From Kitasatospora cineracea (GTDB lineage Bacteria > Actinomycetota > Actinomycetes > Streptomycetales > Streptomycetaceae), in NCBI RefSeq assembly GCF_003751605.1, contig NZ_RJVJ01000002.1, positions 1,491,001 through 1,555,000 of the forward strand: a stretch of DNA of 64,000 nt. The letters are read 5' to 3'. This document shows, in pieces, positions 22,006 through 29,280 of the stretch (position 1 is the stretch's first letter; each line of letters begins with the position of its first letter). A program made the position numbers and the translations under genes. The notes under the pieces were generated by a model. It worked only from the letters and a program-made list of their open reading frames with translations. It searched no databases and was not told the DNA's origin.

Positions 22006-22470
22006 GTGTTCAAGACCGTACTGATGATCGAAAAGGCGCTCTCCGACGCCGACGTGGAACTGGTCACCACGCTCCACGGCGAGGAGAAGGTCTCCTTCGT
22101 CGTCCTGATGCAACCCCGCGGCAAGCAGGACGAGTTGCTGCGCGCCCTGGACGACGTGGCCCTCGGCCATCTGGACAAGGCGGTGCACGAGCACGACGAG
22201 GGCGAGGAGGAGGCGCCGACCCTCGCGGGCGAGTCCCTCGAGCACAGCCTGCGCCACCTGCAGCGGGCCGGCGCGGAGGCGGTCGGCGAGGTGGTCGGGG
22301 CGCACCCGCTGGTGCGGCTGCGCGAGGTGGTCGAGGAGAACCGGGCCGACGAGGTGCTGGTGCTGACCTCGCCGCACTTCGTCGAGGAGTTCTTCCACCG
22401 GGACTGGGCCTCCCGCGCCCGGCACGAGGTCGGCGTCCCGGTGCTGAAGCTGTTCGCCAGCGAAGCCTGA
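22006..22470 (+). CDS. Conserved actinobacterial protein (Usp-like; often mislabelled indole-3-glycerol phosphate synthase)
   Basis: A 154-residue cytosolic protein starting at GTG 22006 (VFKTVLMIEKALSDADVELV) with GAAGGGA upstream; the in-frame ATG 56 bp earlier lacks support. Alternating hydrophobic strands (TVLMI, VSFVVLM, EVLVLTSPHFVEEFFHRDW, VGVPVLKLF) and an acidic linker suggest a small alpha/beta nucleotide-binding fold of universal-stress type. I recall streptomycete homologues carrying the label indole-3-glycerol phosphate synthase. The length and the lack of TIM-barrel catalytic motifs argue against that reaction. The function is unknown. Confidence 0.8.
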   Translation: MFKTVLMIEKALSDADVELVTTLHGEEKVSFVVLMQPRGKQDELLRALDDVALGHLDKAVHEHDEGEEEAPTLAGESLEHSLRHLQRAGAEAVGEVVGAHPLVRLREVVEENRADEVLVLTSPHFVEEFFHRDWASRARHEVGVPVLKLFASEA

Positions 22471-22494
22471 CCGGTCTCCCGGTTAGGGCAGAAT

Positions 22495-22532
22495 CGTCCC
22501 GTGCGTTCTGTACGTACAGAACGCACGGGACG
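22495..22532. repeat. 38-bp perfect palindrome upstream of murC
   Basis: Every base of 22495-22513 is complementary to 22514-22532: CGTCCCGTGCGTTCTGTAC and its exact inverse, with no spacer. It lies 24 bp past one stop codon and 38 bp before the murC start. As RNA it would be a 17-bp hairpin with a 4-nt loop (terminator). As DNA it has the symmetry of a dimeric-repressor operator (core TGTACGTACA). The sequence cannot decide between them. Confidence 0.85.
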
Positions 22533-22569
22533 CCCCGCTTCCGCCACTCACGCCCGTACGGAGCCAGCC

Positions 22570-23976
22570 TTGAACGACGCCGCCCACGACCTGCACGCCC
22601 CGCACTTCATCGGCATCGGCGGCGCCGGCATGTCCGGCCTGGCGAAGATCCTCGCGGTGCGCGGCGCGACCGTCTCGGGTTCCGACGCGAAGGAGTCGGA
22701 GACCGTGCGGGCGCTGCGCGAGCTGGGCGCGACGGTGTTCGTCGGGCACGCCGCGGAGCACCTGCCGGCCGGGACCAGCAGCGTGGTGGTCTCCAGCGCG
22801 ATCCGCGCCGACAACCCGGAGCTGGTGGCCGCGCGGGAGCGCGGCGTCCCGGTGGTGCACCGCTCGGACGCGCTGGCGGCGCTGATGGGCGGGCGCCGGG
22901 CGCTCGCGGTGGCGGGGACGCACGGCAAGACCACGACCACCTCGATGCTGGCCGTCAGCCTGGGCGAGCTGGGCCTGGAGCCCTCGTACGCGATCGGCGG
23001 CGACCTGGACGCGCCGGGGTCGAACGCGCACCACGGGGCGGGCGAGATCTTCGTCGCGGAGGCGGACGAGAGCGACCGCAGCTTCCACAAGTACGCGCCC
23101 GAGGTGGCGATCGTGCTGAACGTGGAGCTGGACCACCACGCCAACTACGCGTCGATCGAGGAGATCTACGAGTCCTTCGAGACCTTCGTCGGCCGGATCC
23201 AGCCCGGCGGCACCCTGGTGGTCTCGGCCGACCACGAGGGCGCCCGCGAGCTGACCCGCCGGGTGGCGGGCCGGGAGGGCCTGAACGTGGTGACGGTCGG
23301 CGCCGCCGAGGACGCCGACCTGCGGGTGCTGAAGGTCGCGGCGCACGGCATGACCAGCGAGGTGACGGTCGAGCTGGGCGGCGAGCCGCTGACCTTCACC
23401 GTCTCGGTGCCCGGCCGGCACTACGCGCACAACGCGGTCGCGGCGCTCGCCGCGGGCGTCGCGCTGGGCGTCCCGGCCGAGGGGCTGGCGAAGGCGCTGG
23501 GCGCGTACACCGGGGTGCGGCGGCGGCTGCAGCTCAAGGGCGAGGCGCGCGGCGTGCAGGTGATCGACTCCTACGCGCACCACCCGACCGAGATGGCCGC
23601 CGACCTGGAGGCGATCCGGGAGGCGGCGGGCCCGGGCCGGGTGCTGGTGGTGTTCCAGCCGCACCTGTTCTCGCGCACCCAGCAGCTGGCCGAGGAGATG
23701 GGGCAGGCGCTGGCGCTGGCCGACGCCTCGGTGGTGCTGGACATCTACCCGGCCCGCGAGGACCCGATCCCCGGCGTCACCGCCGAGCTGATCATCGACG
23801 CGGCCCGCCGGGCCGGTGCCGACGTCCGCGCCGAGCACGACTTCGCGGCCGCCCCGGCGCTGCTGGCCGCGATGGCCGCCCCCGGCGACCTGGTGCTGAC
23901 CATGGGTGCGGGCGACGTCACGAACCTGGGCCCGGAAATTCTGGCCGCCCTGGCGGACGTTGCACCTGCTGTCTGA
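22570..23976 (+). CDS. murC: UDP-N-acetylmuramate--L-alanine ligase
   Basis: A 468-residue Mur ligase that adds L-Ala to UDP-MurNAc, the first peptide step of peptidoglycan synthesis. It has the N-terminal HFIGIGGAGMSGLAKIL, the ATP loop AGTHGKTTTTSML (about 115-127), the EADESDRSF segment, and the C-terminal domain with DSYAHHPTEM and FQPHLFSRT. The frame is open to GTG 22501, but that start falls in the palindrome. TTG 22570 has ACGGAG six bases upstream and gives a normal length. It lies outside a division/cell-wall cluster, next to msrB. Confidence 0.95.
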   Translation: MNDAAHDLHAPHFIGIGGAGMSGLAKILAVRGATVSGSDAKESETVRALRELGATVFVGHAAEHLPAGTSSVVVSSAIRADNPELVAARERGVPVVHRSDALAALMGGRRALAVAGTHGKTTTTSMLAVSLGELGLEPSYAIGGDLDAPGSNAHHGAGEIFVAEADESDRSFHKYAPEVAIVLNVELDHHANYASIEEIYESFETFVGRIQPGGTLVVSADHEGARELTRRVAGREGLNVVTVGAAEDADLRVLKVAAHGMTSEVTVELGGEPLTFTVSVPGRHYAHNAVAALAAGVALGVPAEGLAKALGAYTGVRRRLQLKGEARGVQVIDSYAHHPTEMAADLEAIREAAGPGRVLVVFQPHLFSRTQQLAEEMGQALALADASVVLDIYPAREDPIPGVTAELIIDAARRAGADVRAEHDFAAAPALLAAMAAPGDLVLTMGAGDVTNLGPEILAALADVAPAV

Positions 23977-24134
23977 GACCGCTCGGTGAACGGAGGGCGG
24001 GAGAAGGAGCGGGTCGAGGGCCGAGTCCGGGCGGTGCCGACGAGGGAGCCGTGGCGGAGCCACGGCGACCGAGGAGAAGCCGTCCGGACGACAGCCATCG
24101 GCACGCGACGCCGCCCTCCGTCCACTGAACGGTC
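23977..24134. repeat. 158-bp imperfect palindrome with internal hairpins between murC and msrB
   Basis: It begins at the base after the murC stop. 23977-23988 pairs with 24123-24134 (11 of 12, one G-U), then one mismatch, then 11 perfect pairs (23990-24000 with 24111-24121). Inside, 24034-24040 pairs with 24098-24104, and 24048-24054 with 24060-24066 (GCCGTGG/CCACGGC). It could be a REP/MITE-like repeat, a structured RNA, or the murC terminator plus msrB leader. A 63-codon open frame inside it is not considered coding. Confidence 0.75.
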
Positions 24135-24173
24135 CGAAGTCCCCGTTCCGAGCTGGAGAGCTGGAGAGTCGCC

Positions 24174-24578
24174 GTGAGCTACGAGGTCCAGAAGTCCGAC
24201 GCCGAGTGGCGCGCCGAGCTGACGCCGGAGGAGTACCACGTGCTCCGCGAGGCCGGCACCGAGCGGCCGTTCGTCGGCGAGTACACCGACACCAAGACGG
24301 TCGGCGTCTACAGCTGCCGGGCGTGCGGCGCCGAGCTGTTCAGCAGCGAGACCAAGTTCGACAGCCACTGCGGCTGGCCGTCCTACTACGCCCCGCTGGC
24401 CGGCGACTCAGTGGAGTACCTGGAGGACAGCAGTCTCGGCATGCGCCGGGTCGAGGTGCGCTGCAAGAAGTGCGGCAGCCACCTCGGGCACGTCTTCGAG
24501 GGCGAGGGGTACGGCACCCCGACCGACCAGCGCTACTGCATCAACTCGATCTCGCTGACGCTGAAGCCCGCCGAGTAG
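24174..24578 (+). CDS. msrB: Peptide-methionine (R)-S-oxide reductase MsrB
   Basis: A 134-residue MsrB that repairs methionine-R-sulfoxide in proteins. It has both zinc CxxC pairs (CRACGAELF and CKKCGSHLGHVF), the substrate loop CGWPSYY, and the catalytic cysteine in RYCINSISL near the C-terminus. GTG 24174 gives VSYEVQKSDAEWRAELTPEEYHVLREAGTE-type family spacing and has GGAGAG upstream. It is downstream of murC with a 197-bp gap largely filled by the palindromic element, so it probably has its own promoter or a processed leader. Confidence 0.96.
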   Translation: MSYEVQKSDAEWRAELTPEEYHVLREAGTERPFVGEYTDTKTVGVYSCRACGAELFSSETKFDSHCGWPSYYAPLAGDSVEYLEDSSLGMRRVEVRCKKCGSHLGHVFEGEGYGTPTDQRYCINSISLTLKPAE

Positions 24579-24650
24579 GGCCCGGGCCCGCCCGCCCGCG
24601 TGGAAGACTGGATCTTCTTCCGGACGGTCTTGGACGTGGGTGGGGCGGGC

Positions 24651-26762
24651 GTGGCGCGGCGGCGTGGTTCTGGCGTGTGGTCGGTACTGGCGGAGGCGCA
24701 GCGCGAGCAGCACCGCCGGGCGGAGGCGCAGCGGCGGGCGGCGGAGGCCCGGCAGCGGGAGGGCGAGCGGGCCCGGCGGGAGGCGCAGCGGGCGGCGGCG
24801 CGGGGTGAGCGCGAGGCGCTGAAGGCGTACCAGCAGGGGCGGGAGTCGGATGCCGTCCGGCGCAGTGCCGAACTGGACGACCGGGTGGCCGAGTTGCGCG
24901 GGGTGCTGGCGGCCGGGCTGGCCGGGCCGGGGTTCTCGCTGGTCGCGGGGGGCCGTCCGGCGGTGCCGCCGTTCGACCCGGGGCCGTTGGGCGTGCCGGT
25001 GCCGATGCCGGACCAGAACTGGTACCTGGTGCCGCCCCCGGCCGGGCCGCAGGCGTACCACCCGGGGGCGCGCCGGCAGTGGGAGGAGCAGTCCGCGCAG
25101 GCCCGGGCCAGGTTCGAGCACGACTGGCAGGCGGCCTGGGCCGCCGAGCAGCAGCGGCAGCACCAACTCGCCGACTACCGTGCCCAGTACGACGCGTGGG
25201 CGGTGGAGCGGCACCGGCTGCTGGCCGGGCAGGCCGCGCAGGCGGGGCGGCTGGCGGCTCGGCTGCGGGCGGGCGAGGCGGCGGCGGTCGCCGAGTACTT
25301 CGAGGCGGTCGTCGACTGGCGCGAGGACTGGCCGGACGGCTTCCCCGCCGACGGCGAGGCCGTCTGGGACGCCGCGGCCCGGCGGCTGGTGGTGCGCTGG
25401 GAGCTGCCGCCGTACGAGGTGGTGCCCGCCCTGTCGAGGTACCGGTACGTCCGGTCGGACGACCGGGAGGACGAGGTGGCCCGGCCGGTCGGGCAGCGGC
25501 GGGAGCTGTACCGCGAGGTGCTGGCGCAGTGCGCGCTGCGGGTGCTGGCGGAGGTGTTCCGGGCCGACACCGGCGGGCTGCTGGCCTCGGTGGGGCTGAA
25601 CGGCGTGGTGGTGGCGACCGATCCGGCGACCGGGCAGGAGGGGGAGCGCTGCCTGCTGGCCGTGGAGGTCGGCCGGGACGTGTTCGCGGGCCTCGCGCTG
25701 GACCGGGTGGACCCGCTGGAGTGCCTGGCCGGCGCGCTCGGCGGGCGGATCGCGGCCCGGCCGGAGAAGGGCGGGACGGTCGCCGAGGTGCCGGCCTCGG
25801 TCGAGCCCGCGCCCGTTCCCGTCCCGGTGCTCGCGGTGGACGGCGAGGGGCCGGACCTGTTCGAGATGGACCCGCTGGAGTTCGAGGAGCTGATCGCCGA
25901 GCTGTTCCGCCGCCGGGGCCTGCACACCAGCACCACCGCGCGCAGCGGTGACGAGGGCGTGGACGTGCTGGCCGAGGACCCGGACCCGATCACCGGCGGG
26001 AAGATCGTCATCCAGGCCAAGCGCTACCGGAAGACCGTGCCGCCGAGCGCCGTCCGCGACCTGGAGTCCACCATGCGCCGGCAGGGCGCCAACCGGGGCA
26101 TCCTGGTGACCACCGCGGGCTTCGGCCCCGGCTCCCGCAAGCACGCCGAGGGCCAGCCGCTCACCCTGGTGGACGGCCCGATGCTGCTCGCGCTGCTGCG
26201 CGAGCACGGCCTGCCGGGCCGGCTGGGCCCGGCCGCCGCGGTGTCCGTCCGACCTGCCGTCTCCGCAGTGGAGTTGGCGCCGGGTCAGAACCTGGTGCTG
26301 CCCGGCGGCGAGGTCCGGGTCCGGTTCCGGTCCGGTGGCGCGGCGGCCGATCTGACGCTGCTGCTGCTCGACGCGGGCGGGCGGGTCCGGCACGACCGGG
26401 ACTTCGTCTTCTACCACCAGCCCGCCGCGGAGGACGGCGCCGTGACGCTCCGTCCGGACGAGCGCACCGCGACCGTCCGCACCGCGCGACTCCCCGACGC
26501 GGTACGGCGGGTGGCGATCGCCGTCAACCTGGACGCGGACGGCGACGGCACCTGCGCGGACCTGGTCGACCCGGCGGTGGAGCTCGACTCCGGCGGCGGC
26601 CGGTGGCTGTTCCGCCCGCCGGCCGACCCGGCGGTCTCCGCGATGCTGGTCGCCGAGGTCTACCGGCACCCGGCCGACGGCTGGAAGCTCCGCGCGGTCG
26701 GCCAGGGCTGGTCCGACGGCCTGGCGGGCCTGGCCCGCGCCCACGGCGTGGACGTCGCGTAG
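24651..26762 (+). CDS. Mrr-type restriction endonuclease domain fused to a C-terminal TerD-like domain
   Basis: About 703 residues from GTG 24651 (VARRRGSGVWSVLAEAQREQ); GTGs at 24600 and 24636 are also possible. There are three parts. The N-terminal 100 residues are an Arg/Ala/Glu/Gln coiled coil, followed by a large middle region with another charged helix. A Mrr_cat nuclease follows (about 410-530): FEELIAELFRRRGL, the catalytic Asp in DEGVDVLA and QAK in VIQAKRYRK. The C-terminal 170 residues are TerD-like: LDAGGRVRHDRDFVFYHQP and an acidic DADGDG loop that could bind Ca2+. Neither methyltransferase nor specificity genes are adjacent, which favours a stress- or damage-linked nuclease over classical restriction-modification. 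Confidence 0.88.
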   Translation: MARRRGSGVWSVLAEAQREQHRRAEAQRRAAEARQREGERARREAQRAAARGEREALKAYQQGRESDAVRRSAELDDRVAELRGVLAAGLAGPGFSLVAGGRPAVPPFDPGPLGVPVPMPDQNWYLVPPPAGPQAYHPGARRQWEEQSAQARARFEHDWQAAWAAEQQRQHQLADYRAQYDAWAVERHRLLAGQAAQAGRLAARLRAGEAAAVAEYFEAVVDWREDWPDGFPADGEAVWDAAARRLVVRWELPPYEVVPALSRYRYVRSDDREDEVARPVGQRRELYREVLAQCALRVLAEVFRADTGGLLASVGLNGVVVATDPATGQEGERCLLAVEVGRDVFAGLALDRVDPLECLAGALGGRIAARPEKGGTVAEVPASVEPAPVPVPVLAVDGEGPDLFEMDPLEFEELIAELFRRRGLHTSTTARSGDEGVDVLAEDPDPITGGKIVIQAKRYRKTVPPSAVRDLESTMRRQGANRGILVTTAGFGPGSRKHAEGQPLTLVDGPMLLALLREHGLPGRLGPAAAVSVRPAVSAVELAPGQNLVLPGGEVRVRFRSGGAAADLTLLLLDAGGRVRHDRDFVFYHQPAAEDGAVTLRPDERTATVRTARLPDAVRRVAIAVNLDADGDGTCADLVDPAVELDSGGGRWLFRPPADPAVSAMLVAEVYRHPADGWKLRAVGQGWSDGLAGLARAHGVDVA

Positions 26763-26856
26763 CGGCGGAGCGGGAACCGGGGGCGGGAAGCGCGCGGAGG
26801 CGGCGGACCACCGCCCGGCCCGCGGCCCCGCCGCCGCCCGCGGTGCCGCCGCGCGG

Positions 26857-27780
26857 CTACCCGCCGAGCGCCTTGATGTGCTTCCACTCCGCCGCGCACG
26901 CGCGGTAGCCGAACCAGTCGTTGATGGCGAGCATCGGGGCGTTGCCCTCGTCGTTCTGGGTGTACGCGGCGGTGAGGCCGCGGGCCTTGGCGCGGTGCAG
27001 CGAGTGGGCCTTGGCGAGCTTGGCCAGGCCGCGGCCGCGGTGGGTGGAGCGGGTCGCGGTGAAGGAGGACCAGTAGGTGCTCCGCCCGTCGGTCTGGGCG
27101 GCGGAGAAGGCGACCGGTTCGCCGTCCGCGAGGACCACCGCGGTGAGGGTGTGGTCCTGGTCGGGGCGCTGCCAGATCTCGGCGAGCCAGCCCTCGTAGG
27201 GCTGGTCGTCGAGGACCAGGTCTCCCGGTTCGGCGCGGGCGCCGTCGATGTCGACCAGGTAGATCGGGTACGGGTCGTCCAGGAAGTCGGCGGCGGTGCG
27301 CAGTTCGACGCCCGGCGGGGTGGGCGGCAGCGGGCGCAGCGGGGCGGTGAGGTCGAGGCCGGAGAAGCGGCCGGGGCGGCCGCGCCGGTAACCGCGGGCG
27401 GCGGCGAAGCCGAGCGCCTCGGGGGTGTCGTCGGCCCAGCCGTGGGCGTCCCGGGTGCCGAGGGCGGCGAGGTCCCGTTCGGCGGCGGCGAGCAGGGCGG
27501 TGCCGATGCCCGCGCCGCGGTGCTCGGGGAGCACGCTGACGTTGAGGAAGCCCTGGTGGGGGGTGGTGCTCTCGGTCACCGGGCCGAACCGGGCGGTGCC
27601 GACGACCTGTCCGGCGCGCTCGGCGACCAGCAGGTGGTAGTGCGGCAGGGCGGCCTGCCAGGCGACCACCTCGGGGGTGGTGACCAGGTGCGGGCGGCCG
27701 GCCCGGTGGGCCTCGGCGGCCCCGGGGGCGTCGGCGGATGCGAACGGGCGGATGCGGTACGGCGTGGAAGTCATAGGCAT
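26857..27780 (-). CDS. Double-GNAT N-acetyltransferase
   Basis: A 307-residue protein with two tandem GNAT folds. The first (residues about 8-150) has the acetyl-CoA loop LPEHRGAGIGTALL. The second (about 160-305) has the equivalent THRGRGLAKLAKAHSLH and a C-terminal NDWFGYR. No substrate can be read from sequence; tandem GNATs include mycothiol synthase (MshD), but its key residues are not evident. ATG 27780 lacks a Shine-Dalgarno, and the ATG two codons later is equally possible. It is convergent with the nuclease-TerD gene and divergent from the MNIO cluster. Confidence 0.82.
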   Translation of the reverse strand: MPMTSTPYRIRPFASADAPGAAEAHRAGRPHLVTTPEVVAWQAALPHYHLLVAERAGQVVGTARFGPVTESTTPHQGFLNVSVLPEHRGAGIGTALLAAAERDLAALGTRDAHGWADDTPEALGFAAARGYRRGRPGRFSGLDLTAPLRPLPPTPPGVELRTAADFLDDPYPIYLVDIDGARAEPGDLVLDDQPYEGWLAEIWQRPDQDHTLTAVVLADGEPVAFSAAQTDGRSTYWSSFTATRSTHRGRGLAKLAKAHSLHRAKARGLTAAYTQNDEGNAPMLAINDWFGYRACAAEWKHIKALGG

Positions 27781-27848
27781 GTCACGTTAGCCAGTCGTTC
27801 GTCCGCGCGCCGCCGAATTTCCCCCCCGCGCGCGTGTGCGTTCAGTGA

Positions 27849-27879
27849 AGCTGAAACCTCAAGTTCAGCTCTGAGTTTC
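27849..27879. promoter_or_regulatory. Inverted repeats in the divergent GNAT/MNIO promoter region
   Basis: AGCTGAA (27849-27855) and TTCAGCT (27864-27870) form a perfect 7-bp inverted repeat with an 8-bp spacer. An overlapping GAAACcTCA...TGAGTTTC pair gives a second, wider symmetry. The position, 102-123 bp before the MNIO start, suits an operator. No regulator gene is adjacent. Confidence 0.4.
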
Positions 27880-27971
27880 CGGTGTCCCGCTTGGCATCGG
27901 CGCGCGGTGGATACACCCTCGGCAACGGGGAGTCGGGCGGTCCGAAAGGCCCGACGGAAAGGGGGTGGAAT

Positions 27972-28811
27972 ATGTCTTCGTCCGATATTCCGCGATTGGG
28001 CACCGGCCTCGGCTGGCGTCCCGAGATCGACACCGCGGTGGAGCGGCTGCCCGGCCTCGACTGGGTGGAGGTGGTGGCCGAGAACGTCTGCGCCGAGCAC
28101 CTGCCGCCCTCGCTGGCCGAGCTGCGCTCCCGCGGGGTCGCGGTCGTCCCGCACGGCGTCTCGCTCGGGCTGGGGGACGCCGCCGAACCGGACCCGGCCC
28201 GGCTGGCCCGGCTGGCGGGCGTGGCCGAGGCGCTCGGGTCGCCGCTGGTCAGCGAGCACCTGGCGTTCGTCCGGGCGGGCGGCCTGGAGGCCGGGCACCT
28301 GCTGCCGGTGCCGCGCACCCGGGCCGCGCTGCGGGTGGTGGTGGCCAACGTCCGGATCGCCCAGCGGGAGCTGCCGGTGCCGCTGGCGCTGGAGAACATC
28401 GCCGCCCACCTGGCCTGGCCGGGCGACGAGCTGACCGAGGCCCAGTTCCTCGCCGAACTGGTCGAACAGACCGGCGTCCGCCTGCTGGTGGACGTCGCCA
28501 ACCTGCACACCAACCGGGTCAACCTGGGCGTCGACCCGGCCGCCGAACTGGACCGGCTGCCGCTGGAGGCCCTCGCCTACGTGCACGTGGCCGGCGGCGT
28601 CGAGCGCGACGGCGTCTGGCACGACACCCACACCCACCCCGTCACCGCGCCCGTGCTGGAGGTGCTGGCCGCGCTCTGCGAGCGGACCGACCCGCCCGGG
28701 GTGCTGCTGGAACGGGACGGCGCGTACCCGCCGCCCGCCGAACTGTCCGCCGAACTCGACGCCATCCGCCGCGTCCAGCGCCTGCACCGGAGGGAAGCCG
28801 CCCGTGTCTGA
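27972..28811 (+). CDS. MNIO-family (DUF692) multinuclear iron oxidative enzyme
   Basis: A 279-residue TIM-barrel enzyme of the DUF692/MNIO family, whose characterised members (MbnB, TglH, bufferin enzymes) oxidatively remodel cysteine residues of ribosomal peptides with two or three iron ions. Likely ligands are the His of PHGVSLGLG, Glu/His of VSEHLAFV, Glu of LALENIA, DVANLHTN, HVAG...DTHTH and LLERDG, in the family order. ATG 27972 has a strong AAGGGGGTGG; earlier in-frame starts are shadow. It heads a tight operon: the next gene overlaps by 8 bp, then comes a membrane protein with a Cys-rich tail that is the obvious candidate substrate. Confidence 0.92.
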   Translation: MSSSDIPRLGTGLGWRPEIDTAVERLPGLDWVEVVAENVCAEHLPPSLAELRSRGVAVVPHGVSLGLGDAAEPDPARLARLAGVAEALGSPLVSEHLAFVRAGGLEAGHLLPVPRTRAALRVVVANVRIAQRELPVPLALENIAAHLAWPGDELTEAQFLAELVEQTGVRLLVDVANLHTNRVNLGVDPAAELDRLPLEALAYVHVAGGVERDGVWHDTHTHPVTAPVLEVLAALCERTDPPGVLLERDGAYPPPAELSAELDAIRRVQRLHRREAARV

Positions 28812-29247
28812 GCACCACGAATACCTGATCCGCGACCGCGCCGACGCCGAACTCGCCCTCGCCCGGGTCGAACTGGCGCACCGCCAGGAGGAGTTGCTGG
28901 CCGCCCTGACGGCCGGCGGCCCAGCCCCCGCCGGCTTCGACCCCGGGCAGCTGCGCGTCCAGGCCGCGGGCCTGCTCGCCAAGCGCCGGGAGACCGTCGG
29001 CCACCTGATGCCGGAACTGCCCGACCTGCTCGGGGCGGACTTCGCCCCGCTGTTCGCCCGCTACGCCGCCGGCCGGCCGCTCACCGGCGGCTACCGGGCC
29101 GACGCCCGGGCCTTCGCCGAGTGGGCCCTGGACAGCGGCCCCGACGCCGACTGGCGGCCCGCGCTGCGCCGCCTGCTGCACCCCGCCGCCTCCCGGTGGA
29201 GCCGCCTGCTGCCGCACCGCGACCGCGCCGCCAAGGCGCACCCGTAA
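28804..29247 (+). CDS. Putative DUF2063/HvfC-like partner of the MNIO enzyme
   Basis: A 147-residue soluble protein overlapping the MNIO stop by 8 bp (GTG 28804, GGAGGGAAG upstream). The N-terminal half is helical and charged. The middle, GGPAPAGFDPGQL...KRRETVGHLMPELPDLLGADFAPLFARYAAGRPLTGGYRADARAFAEWAL, resembles the DUF2063 family, whose members bind MNIO enzymes and present the precursor peptide. The overlap and operon position fit that role. The similarity is judged by eye. I see no catalytic motif and expect a recognition or adaptor protein. Confidence 0.65.
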   Translation: MSEHHEYLIRDRADAELALARVELAHRQEELLAALTAGGPAPAGFDPGQLRVQAAGLLAKRRETVGHLMPELPDLLGADFAPLFARYAAGRPLTGGYRADARAFAEWALDSGPDADWRPALRRLLHPAASRWSRLLPHRDRAAKAHP

Positions 29248-29280
29248 CCGTCCGTACCGCACAGAAGGGAACCACGGGGG

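Noticed and set aside
23986..24177. A 63-residue Arg-rich frame between murC and msrB
   Set aside because: It is explained by the palindromic element and overlaps the msrB start; there is no family-like sequence.
26763..26856. GC-rich inverted repeats as a terminator between the nuclease-TerD and GNAT genes
   Set aside because: Several partial GC-only pairings are possible and none stands out, so no specific hairpin is claimed.
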